A stretch of 64,000 bases of DNA from Arsukibacterium sp. UBA3155 (GTDB lineage Bacteria > Pseudomonadota > Gammaproteobacteria > Enterobacterales > Alteromonadaceae). Positions 17,550-28,154 of this stretch are shown in pieces. Both the position numbers and the translations under genes were made by a program. Position 1 is the first letter of the stretch. Every line of letters begins with the position of its first letter. Below the pieces are notes generated by a model that searched no databases, was not told the DNA's origin, and was given only the letters and a program-made list of their open reading frames with translations. Location: contig DEYP01000028.1 in the NCBI GenBank assembly GCA_002364615.1, positions 61,328-125,327 on the forward strand, written 5' to 3'.

Positions 17550-19196
17550 TTAGTTAGACAGCGATTTGGCAAGTTGCAGCAATTTCGGATAAAACTCTTT
17601 GCTTTGCTGGGCTATCTGGTCTTGCTCAACCAGTACATCATGCAGAATTTGTTCTGTGGTCAGTGGGTTAGCCAGTACTACCCGAAACACGATGGTCTCC
17701 TGGCGGTCGTAAGTGGCCGGGGTTAAGCGGGTACGCGAGACAAATGACTTGCCCTCTTCGCGTTGCCGTTTCTGAATAAACTTAGTCAGGCCATTTAACA
17801 GCTCGTTAAACTGCTGACGCTGCTCGCTACTGGCTACCGCCATCGCTTTTTGCACCAGCGCTGGCACATAACGGTAAGTAAGCAGACACAACTCAGGGGC
17901 GGTAATCAGCTCAAAATCGATATTGTGCTCAATTAACGTAGCGAAATAACGGGCTTTTTCTAATGAGCGGTTAATCAGAATTTCATAGCCATCGCGGCCA
18001 ATCACCTGCAGACAGGCATGCACCAGCATCGCCATACCGGGGCGCGACCCTTCTAAGGTCTGGCTGCCTAGATCTTTAGAGCCTTTACGCAGAATATACT
18101 CGGCGTGGTGCTCAATAGCATGGGCCGATGAAGGGTGTTTAAACACCACCATGCCGGCCCCCATCGGCACATACATTTGTTTATGGGCATCGATAGTAAC
18201 GGAATCAGCGCGTTCAATCCCGGCCATTAAATGGCGATACTGATCAGAGAGTAACGTAGCACCGCCCCAGGCAGCATCAACATGAAAATGACACTGAAAC
18301 TGTTCGGCTAAATCAGCAAGACTAGCCAATGGGTCAATATTACCGGTCTCAGTGGTTCCTGCCACCCCTACTATGGCCAGCACTTTAATATTTTGCTCCT
18401 GCAGACGAAGCAGGGTTTGCTGCATCTGGGTCACATCAACTTTATTATTGGCGTCGGTTTTAACGCTAACCACATAGTCACGGCCTATGCCCAGTACATC
18501 CGCCGCTTTGCCCAGTGAATAATGGCCGCGCTCAGATACCACTAGCGCCAGACCATCGTAACCATAATGTTTTAACGCCCGAAATAAGCCTTCTTTGGCA
18601 ATCCCTTTAAAATCACCATCAGCTTTTAGCAAGCGGTTACGGGCAATCCACAGCGCGGTAATATTGGCAATAGTGCCACCGGAGCAAAAAGCGCCTAATG
18701 AGTGGTTGGCACTGTGCATCCATTTTTTGTAAAAACTGTCTTTTTCACCATAAACCAAATGATGCATCATCCCCAGCACCTGACGCTCCAGCGGCGTAAA
18801 GGCTTTAGAGGTTTCAATTTTCACCAGGTTCTGGTTCAGCCCCACCATCATTTTTGACAGCGGTAGCACAAAATACGGCAAGGCCGAGGTCATATGGCCG
18901 ATAAAGCTGGGGGAAGCGGTATGTACTGAGTGCGCCACCAGCTTTTGCATCATGCTTTCTGCGTAATCAGAGACGAACTGTGGCGACAGCGGAATTTGGT
19001 GCGCCTGAAAATCCCGCTCGATTTGCCATAGCGGTTTTTCCAGCGCGACAATACTTTCCCGTAAAAAGCCGGCCAGATTCTGCGACAGATTCTGTTCAAT
19101 AATGCTAAGAGTGGAATCCGGTGCCTCGGGTACGGTAAAAATACGCCAAAGTGCGTCTTCAGAGGCGGCGGCCAGCCGTTTTGTCGGTTCTGTCAT
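17550..19196 (-). CDS. panP: PLP-dependent aspartate 1-decarboxylase PanP
   Basis: PanP converts L-aspartate to beta-alanine for pantothenate synthesis in bacteria that lack the pyruvoyl enzyme PanD. The 548-residue protein is a group II amino-acid decarboxylase: FCSGGTIANITALW holds the cofactor phosphate, HVDAAWGG carries the Asp that contacts the pyridine nitrogen, and SVTIDAHKQMY has the cofactor lysine (Lys-339). Length and the N-terminal region match PanP of Vibrio and relatives. A glutamate decarboxylase is the alternative, but panB and panC without panD at 5-7 kb favour PanP. It lies downstream of yadH and is followed by its own terminator. Confidence 0.85.
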   Translation of the reverse strand: MTEPTKRLAAASEDALWRIFTVPEAPDSTLSIIEQNLSQNLAGFLRESIVALEKPLWQIERDFQAHQIPLSPQFVSDYAESMMQKLVAHSVHTASPSFIGHMTSALPYFVLPLSKMMVGLNQNLVKIETSKAFTPLERQVLGMMHHLVYGEKDSFYKKWMHSANHSLGAFCSGGTIANITALWIARNRLLKADGDFKGIAKEGLFRALKHYGYDGLALVVSERGHYSLGKAADVLGIGRDYVVSVKTDANNKVDVTQMQQTLLRLQEQNIKVLAIVGVAGTTETGNIDPLASLADLAEQFQCHFHVDAAWGGATLLSDQYRHLMAGIERADSVTIDAHKQMYVPMGAGMVVFKHPSSAHAIEHHAEYILRKGSKDLGSQTLEGSRPGMAMLVHACLQVIGRDGYEILINRSLEKARYFATLIEHNIDFELITAPELCLLTYRYVPALVQKAMAVASSEQRQQFNELLNGLTKFIQKRQREEGKSFVSRTRLTPATYDRQETIVFRVVLANPLTTEQILHDVLVEQDQIAQQSKEFYPKLLQLAKSLSN

Positions 19197-19341
19197 GCGT
19201 TATGCTACTCACTGCGCCGATACACCGGCTCACTTTAGGTTTACCACTTCAGGTCTACAGCAACAGCCATAAGTCAGCTGTGCACAAAGGGCCCAACTTT
19301 ACTGTAACTGCCGCTGGATGTCTGCAAAAATTTCATCAGGG

Positions 19342-20112
19342 CTAGCTTCGCAGGCCAACCCCCCGGCTAATTAAATACAGCGCAAAGCTGAACATAACCA
19401 CGATAAAACTAATAACAACGGTCAGCGCCAATACCAGGCTGACATCGCTAAACCCAAGAAAACCATAGCGAAATGCATTAACCATATAGACGATCGGATT
19501 TAATGCCGCCACGTTTTGCCAGAAACCGGGCAACATCTGCAACGAGTAAAATACCCCGCCGAGGTAAGTGAGTGGCGTCAGCACAAAGGTAGGGATAATG
19601 CTGATATCGTCGAACGTTTTGGCGTAAATGGCATTAATTAATCCACCGAGCGCAAATAACATCGACGTCAGAATGACCGTAACAATAATAATAGCCAGAT
19701 TATGAATTTGGATATCAACAAAAAACAACGACAGGATAGTAACAATTAAACCGACCAGAATGCCGCGGGTCATGCCGCCACCGACATAGCCCAGCACAAT
19801 CAGATAATTTGGCACTGGCGCCACCAGCAGCTCTTCAACATTGCGCTGAAACTTGGCACTGAAAAACGATGAAGCCACATTGGCATAAGAATTGGTAATG
19901 ACGGCCATCATTATCAGGCCGGGGACGATAAACTCCATATAGCTGAAGCCGCCCATATCACCGATACGAGAACCGATTAAACTGCCAAAAATAACAAAAT
20001 ACAGGCTCATGGTAATGGCAGGCGGCACCAGGGTTTGCACCCAGATCCGCATAAAGCGGATAATCTCTTTGCTTAAAATACTTTGCAGAGCAATCAGATA
20101 ACTGGCACGCAT
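19342..20112 (-). CDS. yadH: ABC-2 type transporter permease (YadH family)
   Basis: A 256-residue membrane subunit with six predicted helices. It matches YadH: the family stretch WVQTLVPPAITMSLYFVIFG is near the N-terminus and PLTYLGGVFYSLQMLP marks the ABC-2 signature before the last helices. It pairs with the ATPase encoded just upstream, sharing one base with it. The exported substrate of YadGH is unknown. In E. coli yadGH lie close to panD-panC-panB, so this position agrees with ancestral synteny. Confidence 0.9.
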   Translation of the reverse strand: MRASYLIALQSILSKEIIRFMRIWVQTLVPPAITMSLYFVIFGSLIGSRIGDMGGFSYMEFIVPGLIMMAVITNSYANVASSFFSAKFQRNVEELLVAPVPNYLIVLGYVGGGMTRGILVGLIVTILSLFFVDIQIHNLAIIIVTVILTSMLFALGGLINAIYAKTFDDISIIPTFVLTPLTYLGGVFYSLQMLPGFWQNVAALNPIVYMVNAFRYGFLGFSDVSLVLALTVVISFIVVMFSFALYLISRGVGLRS

Positions 20113-21038
20113 TAGTTTGCCTCCTCACGACCACTTTCCACCAGAGCCACAAATAACTCCTCCAGCCGGTTTGCTTTATTGCGCATTGATAACACATTGA
20201 CCTGCTGCTTGCTCAGCTGACTGAAAATAGGGTTTAAGCCCTCGCTTTTCGCGACATCAATTTCAATACTGTGTTCATCTATGATCCGCCAGCTAATATC
20301 ATCAAGGTTAATATTGGCTGGATTCTGGTCCAGATCGAGAATAAAGGTTTCATTGGTCAGCTTGTTTAACAGCGCTTTCATACTGGTGTTTTCAATAATG
20401 CGGCCTTTGTCGATAATGGCAATATTCCGACAGAGCATTTCGGCCTCTTCCAGATAATGGGTAGTGAGAATAATGGTTACTCCGGCTTTATTAATCGTGC
20501 GTAAAAACTCCCACATGGAGCGACGCAATTCAATATCGACGCCTGCCGTGGGCTCATCTAAAATTAGCAACTTAGGTTCATGCATCAGGGCGCGGGCGAT
20601 CATTAGCCGTCGCTTCATACCACCGGAAAGCTCACGAGCCCGGGCATGACGCTTCTCCCACAACCCTAACTGACTCAGGTATTTTTCAGCGCGGACCAGA
20701 GCCAATTTTTTCGGTACACCGTAATATCCAGCCTGATGCATGACAATCTGCAGCACGGTTTCAAACTGGTTAAAGTTAAATTCCTGCGGCACCAATCCAA
20801 GCTGACTTTTTGCTTGCTCAAGCTGGTTGTCAATATCAAAGCCGAATACGCTTACCTGACCACTGCTTTTATTGACCAGCGAGGTAATGACACCAATAGT
20901 GGTACTTTTACCGGCACCATTGGGGCCGAGTAAAGCAAAAAAGTCCCCCTGCTTTACTTGTAAATCAATACCGCTAAGGGCAACGGTACCACTTTTATAC
21001 ACTTTATGAAGTGCTGAAATATCTAACGCCAGAGTCAC
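20112..21038 (-). CDS. yadG: ABC transporter ATP-binding protein (YadG family)
   Basis: The 308-residue ATPase has Walker [11 protein letters not shown] (about 38-47), Q-loop LVPQEF, signature LSGGMKRR, and Walker [13 protein letters not shown], then the switch His in [10 protein letters not shown]. The C-terminal 80 residues are a YadG-type extension. The start is GTG at 21038 with AGGAG upstream, overlapping the ubiX stop by four bases. It is third in the mpl-ubiX-yadG-yadH operon and should drive the YadH permease. Confidence 0.93.
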   Translation of the reverse strand: MTLALDISALHKVYKSGTVALSGIDLQVKQGDFFALLGPNGAGKSTTIGVITSLVNKSSGQVSVFGFDIDNQLEQAKSQLGLVPQEFNFNQFETVLQIVMHQAGYYGVPKKLALVRAEKYLSQLGLWEKRHARARELSGGMKRRLMIARALMHEPKLLILDEPTAGVDIELRRSMWEFLRTINKAGVTIILTTHYLEEAEMLCRNIAIIDKGRIIENTSMKALLNKLTNETFILDLDQNPANINLDDISWRIIDEHSIEIDVAKSEGLNPIFSQLSKQQVNVLSMRNKANRLEELFVALVESGREEAN

Positions 21039-21679
21039 TCGCGCTCTCCTGTGTTGGTATTGCTGGCAGCACGGTCGCCACCATAACCCCAGCGAGCGGT
21101 GAGCTGCTGCTCAAGCCCCAGCTGGTCCAATATACGCGCCACCATAAAATCGACTAAATCGCTGATTTGCTGCGGTTGATGATAAAAACCCGGCGCCGCC
21201 GGCATCATGGTCACGCCAAGCCTTGCCAGCTTAAGCATATTTTCCAAATGAATTGCACTTAATGGACTTTCCCGCGGTACCAAAATCAATTTACCGCCTT
21301 CTTTAATCACCACATCGGCGGCGCGCTCAATCAGATTATCGCTGGCGCCCATGGCAATGGCAGCCAAAGTACCGGTCGAACAGGGACAAATTACCATGTG
21401 TTTAGGCGCGGCAGAGCCTGAGGCCACCGGCGAAAACCAGTCATCTTTACCATACACCGTTAGCTGCCCTTTGCCGCAGTTAAACCGCTCCTGCAACTGC
21501 TCGGTACATTTATCTGGTGCGCCAGCTAATTTAATATTGTGCTCGGTAGCAAACACTACCCGGGCGGCGCTGGAAATAAGCAAATGCACCCGCACCCCCT
21601 GTAACAGCAGAAGTTCGAGCAAGCGCCAGCCATAAGGTGCGCCGGAGGCGCCGGTAAAGGCTAAGGTTATTTCCCGCAT
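21035..21679 (-). CDS. ubiX: Flavin prenyltransferase UbiX
   Basis: UbiX attaches a dimethylallyl group to FMN to make prenylated FMN, the cofactor of the ubiquinone-pathway decarboxylase UbiD. The 214-residue protein has [16 protein letters not shown] at the flavin site, [26 protein letters not shown], and [19 protein letters not shown], all diagnostic. I prefer the ATG at 21679 (GGGA seven bases upstream) over the ATG at 21691, which overlaps the mpl stop. No ubiD is present in the window. Confidence 0.95.
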   Translation of the reverse strand: MREITLAFTGASGAPYGWRLLELLLLQGVRVHLLISSAARVVFATEHNIKLAGAPDKCTEQLQERFNCGKGQLTVYGKDDWFSPVASGSAAPKHMVICPCSTGTLAAIAMGASDNLIERAADVVIKEGGKLILVPRESPLSAIHLENMLKLARLGVTMMPAAPGFYHQPQQISDLVDFMVARILDQLGLEQQLTARWGYGGDRAASNTNTGERE

Positions 21680-21681
21680 AA

Positions 21682-23037
21682 TTATTCCCATTTTTGCGCT
21701 AATGCCTGGATCAGCTTGTCATGAATGCCGCCAAAACCGCCATTACTCATAATGACGATGTTATCACCCTTTGTTGCCTGTTCGACCAGCAAACCGACCA
21801 GCGCCTCGATATCATGCGACAGACGGGCTTTTGGGCTTAAGCTGCGGGTCAGGGCATCGAGTGACCAGTTGGCATTAGCCGGCTCGTATAAATACACATG
21901 ATCAGCAATCGCCAACGAGACGGGTAACGCCGCTTCGTGCACGCCCATGCGCATGGTGTTTGATCGCGGCTCAAGTACGGCCAGTAACCTACCCTGGCCC
22001 ACTTTATTTCGCACGCCCTGTAACGTGGTGGCAATGGCTGTAGGGTGATGGGCAAAATCATCGTACACTTTAATACCCGCAATGTCGGCTTTTAGCTCCA
22101 TTCGTCTTTTCGGCGCCACAAACTGGCCCATTGCCTCAAGTGCAACGGCCACAGGCACCCCGGCGTGCCGGGCAGCCGCTATTGCCATCACCGCATTGTC
22201 AACGTTGTGCTGGCCACCTAATTGCCAGTGCAGCTCGCCTTGCAACTGCTGCCGGTAAAACAGTTTGAACGCACTGCCATCGTTATTTATCAGCTCTGCC
22301 CGCCAATCCTGACCATAGCTTTGCCGCTCACTCCAACAGCCCATGGCCAACGTCTGGCTAACGGCCTTGGTATCTTCCGGTGACAGCACCAGGCCATTTG
22401 CCGGCACCATGCGCAGCAAATGGTGAAACTGGCGTTGAATTGCCGCCAAATCAGGGAAAATATCGGCGTGATCAAACTCCAGATTATTAATCACCAATGT
22501 CCTTGGCCGGTAGTGTACAAACTTAGAGCGTTTATCAAAAAAGGCCGTGTCATATTCATCGGCTTCAATCACAAAAAAGGGTGATTCACCCAGCCTGGCC
22601 GAGGTATCAAAATTTTGTGGAATACCACCAATTAAAAAACCCGGTTTTAAGCCAGCGGCTTCTAAAATCCAGGCCAGCATACTGCTGGTGGTGGTTTTAC
22701 CATGGGTGCCTGCCACCGCCAGCACCCAGCGATCCTGTAATACCTGCTCAGCCAGCCACTGTGGGCCCGAGGTATACCGCAGCCCCCGACTTAGCACATA
22801 CTCTACCGCCTCATTGCCACGGGACAATGCGTTGCCGATGATCACTAAATCCGGCTCAGGGCTAAACTGACTGCTGTCATAGCCTTGCACCAAACCAATA
22901 CCCAGCGCCGTTAATTGCTCGCTCATTGGTGGATAAACATTTTGATCAGAGCCGGTAACACTATGGCCCAGCGCTTTGGCAATTGCGGCAATACCGCCCA
23001 TAAAAGTGCCACAAATACCTAAAATATGAATATGCAT
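21682..23037 (-). CDS. mpl: UDP-MurNAc:L-Ala-gamma-D-Glu-meso-DAP ligase
   Basis: Mpl joins recycled murein tripeptide to UDP-MurNAc and so returns old cell wall to the peptidoglycan precursor pool. The 451-residue protein opens [17 protein letters not shown], has the ATP loop [14 protein letters not shown] (about 109-122), the Mur-family FDHADIF and HPTAI segments, and [10 protein letters not shown] near the C-terminal domain. The ATG at 23037 has AGGA upstream and matches family N-termini; an in-frame extension to 23097 does not. It is the first gene of the operon with ubiX and yadGH and diverges from fbp. Confidence 0.95.
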   Translation of the reverse strand: MHIHILGICGTFMGGIAAIAKALGHSVTGSDQNVYPPMSEQLTALGIGLVQGYDSSQFSPEPDLVIIGNALSRGNEAVEYVLSRGLRYTSGPQWLAEQVLQDRWVLAVAGTHGKTTTSSMLAWILEAAGLKPGFLIGGIPQNFDTSARLGESPFFVIEADEYDTAFFDKRSKFVHYRPRTLVINNLEFDHADIFPDLAAIQRQFHHLLRMVPANGLVLSPEDTKAVSQTLAMGCWSERQSYGQDWRAELINNDGSAFKLFYRQQLQGELHWQLGGQHNVDNAVMAIAAARHAGVPVAVALEAMGQFVAPKRRMELKADIAGIKVYDDFAHHPTAIATTLQGVRNKVGQGRLLAVLEPRSNTMRMGVHEAALPVSLAIADHVYLYEPANANWSLDALTRSLSPKARLSHDIEALVGLLVEQATKGDNIVIMSNGGFGGIHDKLIQALAQKWE

Positions 23038-23173
23038 CAGTAATTTCCTGCTACGCAGGCCCGTTGGGATCAGAAAAACAGATAAAACTACGATCAAAAC
23101 TGCAATTTAACAATAAATTCTTTAAAATAGCCCAGCCCTACAATTTTACACTAGCAATAAAAGGAATAATAAA

Positions 23174-24145
23174 ATGCGCCGTATTTCCCCGGTACTGCAG
23201 CAGGACGGAGTAGAACCTGATTTAATAGCCCTGCTTAAAACGATTCTTGCTGCCTGTCGCGAAATCGCCTTTCGGGTCAGTCAGGGTGAACTGGCAGGTG
23301 TATTAGGTTCTACCCTTGGCGAGAATATTCAAGGGGAAACCCAAAAAAAACTTGATGTTATCGCCAACGAATTATTAAAAGAAGTTATCCTTGAAACCGG
23401 CGTAGTTAAAGCGATTAGCTCAGAAGAAGAAGACACTATCGTTGCCGGCAACCCTAAGGGTAAATATTTGGTGACCTTTGATCCGTTAGACGGCTCATCG
23501 AATACCGATATTAACAGTTTAATCGGCACTATCTTCTCTATTTTGCCTGCTGATCCCGCTAAAGAAGCTGACGACGCCAGTTTGTTTCTGCAGCCGGGTA
23601 CTGCGCAGGTTGCTGCCGGTTATGTGCTGTACGGCCCCTCGACTATGCTGGCCCTGACTACCGGCCATGGTACCCGTTTATATACGCTTGATAACACTTA
23701 CGGTGGTTTTTTGCTGACTGAAGATCAGGCTGCTATCCCCAAGTATACCACTGAATTTGCCATTAATATGTCAAATCAACGCTTCTGGCAGGAGCCGATG
23801 CAGCATTATATAGCCGATTTATTACTGGGTAAAACCGGCACCCGTGGTAAAAACTTTAATATGCGCTGGATAGCGGCAATGGTGGGTGATGTGCATCGGG
23901 TATTATGCCGCGGTGGTATTTTCGCCTACCCAACCGATACCAAAGATCCGCAAAAACCCGATAAATTGCGACTAATGTATGAAGCCAATCCAATGAGCTT
24001 TCTGGTAGAACAAGCAGGTGGTGTCAGTTCTACTGGCTACCAACGGATCATGGAGATTATACCTATCGATATTCACCAGCGGGTGGCGGTTATTCTGGGT
24101 TCAAAACATGAAGTGGAAACCTGTATTGGTTATCACAAAGCATAG
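23174..24145 (+). CDS. fbp: Fructose-1,6-bisphosphatase class I
   Basis: Fbp removes the 1-phosphate of fructose 1,6-bisphosphate in gluconeogenesis. The 323-residue protein has the metal site SSEEEDT and the DPLDGSSN motif (about 101-108), then [12 protein letters not shown] and [20 protein letters not shown], which includes the active-site signature. The ATG follows AAGGA at a good distance. It diverges from mpl across 136 bases and is followed by ppa on the same strand. Confidence 0.97.
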   Translation: MRRISPVLQQDGVEPDLIALLKTILAACREIAFRVSQGELAGVLGSTLGENIQGETQKKLDVIANELLKEVILETGVVKAISSEEEDTIVAGNPKGKYLVTFDPLDGSSNTDINSLIGTIFSILPADPAKEADDASLFLQPGTAQVAAGYVLYGPSTMLALTTGHGTRLYTLDNTYGGFLLTEDQAAIPKYTTEFAINMSNQRFWQEPMQHYIADLLLGKTGTRGKNFNMRWIAAMVGDVHRVLCRGGIFAYPTDTKDPQKPDKLRLMYEANPMSFLVEQAGGVSSTGYQRIMEIIPIDIHQRVAVILGSKHEVETCIGYHKA

Positions 24146-24164
24146 TTATTTTTGCGGCTGCAGT

Positions 24165-24170
24165 TATAAT
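24165..24170 (+). promoter_or_regulatory. Candidate -10 element for ppa
   Basis: A perfect TATAAT lies in the 62-base gap between fbp and ppa, about 38 bases before the ppa ATG. No good -35 box stands 16-18 bases upstream, so this may be a weak or activator-dependent promoter, or chance. Confidence 0.35.
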
Positions 24171-24207
24171 AGCCGGCATAGTATCAATTAATCAAAAAGG
24201 AAGCAGT

Positions 24208-24735
24208 ATGAGCTTAAGCGACGTAGCCGCAGGTAAGAACCTACCGGACGAAATTAACGTTATTATTGAAATCCCGGCTAACGCCGATCCGATTAAATAC
24301 GAAGTAGATAAAAACACCGGTACCGTCTGGGTCGACCGTTTTATGTCAACGCCGATGTTTTATCCTTGTAATTATGGCTTTGTAAATCATACCCTGTCGT
24401 TAGATGGTGACCCGGTTGATGTGTTAGTTCCTACACCTTACCCACTGGTACCGGGTGCCGTAATTAAGTGTCGGCCGGTTGGTGTACTTAATATGTCAGA
24501 TGAAGCAGGTGAAGACGCCAAGGTTATTGCGGTGCCTGTCAGCAAACTCACCAAGCTGTATGACCACATTCAGGACATTAACGATGTACCTGAACTGTTA
24601 AAACAGCAAATCCAACACTTCTTCGAGCGCTATAAAGAGCTGGAAGCTGGCAAATGGGTCAAAGTACAGGGCTGGGGCGATGCAGCTGCTGCCAAAGCGG
24701 AAATCATGACCTCGTTTGAACGGGCGAAAAAATAA
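24208..24735 (+). CDS. ppa: Inorganic pyrophosphatase
   Basis: Ppa hydrolyses pyrophosphate and pulls biosynthetic reactions forward. The 175-residue protein matches the E. coli family I enzyme in length and sequence. The signature DGDPVDVLV (about 65-73) has the metal-binding aspartates, and [10 protein letters not shown] precedes it. The C-terminal helix region [19 protein letters not shown] is also typical. The ATG has AAGGAAG upstream. An intrinsic terminator follows 24 bases after the stop. Confidence 0.97.
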   Translation: MSLSDVAAGKNLPDEINVIIEIPANADPIKYEVDKNTGTVWVDRFMSTPMFYPCNYGFVNHTLSLDGDPVDVLVPTPYPLVPGAVIKCRPVGVLNMSDEAGEDAKVIAVPVSKLTKLYDHIQDINDVPELLKQQIQHFFERYKELEAGKWVKVQGWGDAAAAKAEIMTSFERAKK

Positions 24736-24759
24736 CATCAGTCGACTCTCGTATAAAAA

Positions 24760-24787
24760 TAAAGCCGCTTTGCGGCTTTATTTTTTG
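24760..24787 (+). terminator. Intrinsic terminator after ppa
   Basis: AAAGCCGC and GCGGCTTT pair around a short TTT loop and are followed by ATTTTTT. The hairpin stands between ppa and the convergent GGDEF-EAL gene, whose stop is at 24807, and could stop transcripts from either side. Confidence 0.85.
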
Positions 24788-24806
24788 AACGAAGCGGGCT
24801 TATTCG

Positions 24807-27035
24807 CTATTTTTTAGTATTATTGTCAGCTAAAAATACTAATAAGTCTGCCGTAGGCATTGGCTTGGCAAATAAGAAACCCTGCATTTCATCACAGCCC
24901 ATCGCTTCCACTGCCTGCTGTTGTGCTACAGTTTCTACCCCTTCCGCAATTGTAGAGAGCCCCAACCGCTTACCAAGGTTAATGATCGTCTGCGCGATAA
25001 CTTCTCCGGCAGGTTCGGTGACCTCACTCACAAATGCCCGGTCAACTTTAATCCGGTCAAGCGGCAGTTGCTGCAGATAACTTAATGATGAGAAACCAAT
25101 ACCAAAATCATCAATCGCCACTTTGATTCCGGCATTTTTAAGTTTTTGCAGGGCATCGATGACGATTTTAGGTTCATCCATGACCACTGACTCAGTGATC
25201 TCTAACTCTAACAGCGCCGGATCAATATCATAACGGTTAACACAATCAATGACCGTCTGCACAAAGTGATGATTTCGAAATTGTGGCATCGAGACATTGA
25301 CGGCAATCCGTAAATTACTGAAGCCCTGCTTTGCCAGATGCTTTATTTGCTGACAAGCCTGCTCCAGTACCCAACTGCCGATTTCTACGATTAAACCTGA
25401 ATACTCTGCCAGCGGAATAAACACAGCAGGCGAGATATATTTGCCATCAGCAACTGGCCAGCGCAGTAATGCCTCCATTCCGACGACTTGTTTGCTGCTT
25501 AACGATACCTGCGGCTGATACCACAACTCCAGTTTATCGCGACTGAAATCACTTCTCAGTTTTCGCAGCAGTGACAACCGCTCTGCCATTTCATCTTCCA
25601 TTTCTGGCTGATAATACTGGTAACTCTGACTAATACTTTTCTTAGCTTTATTCAGGGCAATATACACATGTTTTAAGATGGTAAGGCCCTGCTCTGAAGA
25701 ATCAGTTAAGTGGCATAAGCCAAAGGTTGCGGTAACCTGTAACGCATGTTCTGACGCCTGAAAGGGCTCATTAAACAACGCTTCTAAGCGCTCAGGAGTT
25801 AATTCGTGTGAAGGACCTACCAAACCAAATACATCGGCACCAATTCGCCCCAGCTGGCAGCTGGTGCCAAAGAAAGCAATCAGGCGCAAAGTAAGCGCAA
25901 TCAGCAGTTCGTTTCCTACATCCTGCCCCAAACCATCATTAACATCAGAGAAATGATCAATATCGACCAGTACCGCCACCATGCCCTCAGAGTCAAAGCG
26001 ACGGGTGTCCTGTAAAATCTGTATAAACTCATTGCGGTTAGGAGTTTTAGTAAGCGGATCAATATAAGCAGCATGTTTTAGCTGCTGAAATAAAGTCACA
26101 TTTTCATATCCGATAGAAATGTTACTTAAAAATACTTCTATCAATTGCCGGTCAAAGGCTTCAATAGGTCGGTTGGTCTCTATATATACGGCAGCACAAT
26201 GGTTATCACTGCCCAAATACAATACCGTATCCTGCTGGCCGAAAATATTTTGCCGCTGACTTAAACATAAACTAATTTGCTGCACGATCCTTGGGTTATC
26301 TAACTTGTCGAGCTGACATTTTATAAACGGTGCATAATGACCCGCTGCGCCTAGCACATAAATTTTATCGCTGGCGCTGCCATCATCTTCAATCTGGGCG
26401 CATAGTACGCCTTCGGCATGCAGCCCGATTAACGACGCAATTTGTGTAACAACACCTTCTGAAAACTCGTGCAGCGAATGTTGCTCGAGCAGATTTGCCC
26501 CAGCATTAATGATTTTTTGCAGACCAATCCGGTTCTGATTAATAGTTCGAATTTGTTGATAAGAACGAATGGACGCAATAATAGTAGTAACGAGTTTGCC
26601 GCGGGTCAGCTCTGTTTTAGTTTTGTAATCATTAATATCATATTCTTTAATGACACTTTCTTCAGGAGCATAGCCGGGCTGTCCCGTTCTGAGCACTATC
26701 CGCAGCTCTTCGAGGTGCAGCTCATCGCGGATCCGTTGTACCACTTTTAACCCGGCATCATCAGATTCCATGACAACATCCAGCAATACCATGGCGATAT
26801 TTGTGTTGTTGTGTAAAAACCGAATGGCTTCGTCGCCGGAATAGGCATGGTGAAAATTCAGTTTACGGCCAAGGACAATAAGATCGTTCAGAGCGAGCTT
26901 GGTAACAGTGTGAATTTCTTCGTCATCATCAACGATCAGAACATTCCAGACACCAATCGCCAGCTCAGGTTCAGACGAGGTTTGCTCGTCTTCTGCAAAA
27001 AACAGAAAATCTTCATCTGTTTCATTCGATTTCAT
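24807..27035 (-). CDS. REC-DUF3369-GGDEF(degenerate)-EAL response regulator
   Basis: A 742-residue cyclic di-GMP protein. A receiver domain (about 28-160) has LIVDDDEE and the phospho-acceptor Asp in MVLLDVV. A DUF3369 domain follows (about 165-325). The GGDEF domain (about 335-485) has GADVF where the active enzyme needs GGDEF, and no RxxD I-site, so it is probably not a cyclase. The EAL domain (about 495-735) is complete: MEALLRW, NVSMPQFR, ITESVV, DDFGIGFSSLSYL, KVDRAFV and AEGVET. The expected activity is cyclic di-GMP hydrolysis controlled by phosphorylation, with the GGDEF domain possibly binding GTP. No partner kinase is adjacent. Confidence 0.88.
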   Translation of the reverse strand: MKSNETDEDFLFFAEDEQTSSEPELAIGVWNVLIVDDDEEIHTVTKLALNDLIVLGRKLNFHHAYSGDEAIRFLHNNTNIAMVLLDVVMESDDAGLKVVQRIRDELHLEELRIVLRTGQPGYAPEESVIKEYDINDYKTKTELTRGKLVTTIIASIRSYQQIRTINQNRIGLQKIINAGANLLEQHSLHEFSEGVVTQIASLIGLHAEGVLCAQIEDDGSASDKIYVLGAAGHYAPFIKCQLDKLDNPRIVQQISLCLSQRQNIFGQQDTVLYLGSDNHCAAVYIETNRPIEAFDRQLIEVFLSNISIGYENVTLFQQLKHAAYIDPLTKTPNRNEFIQILQDTRRFDSEGMVAVLVDIDHFSDVNDGLGQDVGNELLIALTLRLIAFFGTSCQLGRIGADVFGLVGPSHELTPERLEALFNEPFQASEHALQVTATFGLCHLTDSSEQGLTILKHVYIALNKAKKSISQSYQYYQPEMEDEMAERLSLLRKLRSDFSRDKLELWYQPQVSLSSKQVVGMEALLRWPVADGKYISPAVFIPLAEYSGLIVEIGSWVLEQACQQIKHLAKQGFSNLRIAVNVSMPQFRNHHFVQTVIDCVNRYDIDPALLELEITESVVMDEPKIVIDALQKLKNAGIKVAIDDFGIGFSSLSYLQQLPLDRIKVDRAFVSEVTEPAGEVIAQTIINLGKRLGLSTIAEGVETVAQQQAVEAMGCDEMQGFLFAKPMPTADLLVFLADNNTKK

Positions 27036-27222
27036 GATTACGCCTTAATCTGTCTCTTGCTGTAAATATACATGTATACGTTAAAAAACGAAAAACGAAT
27101 TGTCGTTTATTTTTATCTTATTTTACCAGAGAGCTTTATGGCATAAATAATCAGCGCTACTTGCTGCTAACTCTGCTTAGTGCCAAGATAACATTAATTT
27201 TTCAATAAATACCGGAATTATC

Positions 27223-28122
27223 GTGAACAAAATAACCCCGGCGACGGGGCAGCAGCGACTGTTAAAACTGGCGCGCTATCACTTAGGCACGCCGGTGGCA
27301 AACAAAACGGCAGAATCTGTCAGTGAGCCTGCTGAAATCTCTGACCACGCTCCTGGCAATGCGAAGCTGCAGCAACTTGCTGCGCGTTCAGGGGCACCAG
27401 AGCCAGGTACAGCGTTAACTCTGGCACAAAGGGTTACTCGCCGCTTACAAATGCAGCGCGAGCGCCAGCAACAAAACCTGGAAAAGATTATGGCGCTTGC
27501 TCTGGAGTACTGCCCGGAGCGGGTATCAGCACAGGAGATAGATCCAGATTGGTTTTCCCAATATTGTGAGTTGGTTTTAAATATCTCTAACGACAACATG
27601 CAGCAGTTATGGGCAAAAATTCTGGCGGGAGAAATAGCGACACCGGGTCGGTTTTCCTTAAAAACCTTGCAAATTCTGCAGCAAATGAGCCACAAAGAAG
27701 CACAAAGTCTGCAATTGGCGGCCAGTTTAAGTTGTCGTAGCCGACAAGAGCAAAGTGGTCGTATTTACTTCGGATACATACGTAAGCCCTCACTCTGGCA
27801 ACTTCTTACTGGTCGCAGTATGGCATTGCTAAACTTAAGTCAGTTTGGTTTATCCTATCCACAAATACTGAATCTGGTTGATATTGGCATTTTACACAAT
27901 GTCGAAATTGAAAGCGGTGAGTTACAGCCCGGCCAAAGCTTTAGTTGGCAATTTCAAAGCCAAACGCTAAATTGCACCGCGCTAAAGCGTGGTGTAGTGC
28001 TGCAATATTACAAATACACCGCAGTAGGCACCGAATTATTACCACTATTAAATAGTCCCACTCACAGCGGATATTTAAGCGCCTTGCAGCAACAATTGGC
28101 TTCCGTATTACTATTTAAATAG
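27223..28122 (+). CDS. TIGR03899 family conserved hypothetical protein
   Basis: A soluble 299-residue protein without signal peptide or membrane segment. The part about residues 75-165 (LAQRVTRRLQMQRERQQQNLEKIM, then DPDWFSQYCELVLNISNDNMQQLWAKILAGE) resembles the TIGR03899/DUF2806 family, in which a tryptophan and the LWAKILAGE stretch recur. Its function is unknown. The start is GTG at 27223 with GGAA upstream. It diverges from the GGDEF-EAL gene across 187 bases and converges with the hybrid kinase-like gene. Confidence 0.65.
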   Translation: MNKITPATGQQRLLKLARYHLGTPVANKTAESVSEPAEISDHAPGNAKLQQLAARSGAPEPGTALTLAQRVTRRLQMQRERQQQNLEKIMALALEYCPERVSAQEIDPDWFSQYCELVLNISNDNMQQLWAKILAGEIATPGRFSLKTLQILQQMSHKEAQSLQLAASLSCRSRQEQSGRIYFGYIRKPSLWQLLTGRSMALLNLSQFGLSYPQILNLVDIGILHNVEIESGELQPGQSFSWQFQSQTLNCTALKRGVVLQYYKYTAVGTELLPLLNSPTHSGYLSALQQQLASVLLFK

Positions 28123-28154
28123 CACCGGCTAACGAAACGACAGCGGGGCGTTGG

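Noticed and set aside
27036-27222. Possible regulatory RNA in the gap between the GGDEF-EAL and TIGR03899 genes.
   Set aside because: Only AT-rich promoter-like sequence is seen, without a terminator hairpin or a known RNA pattern.
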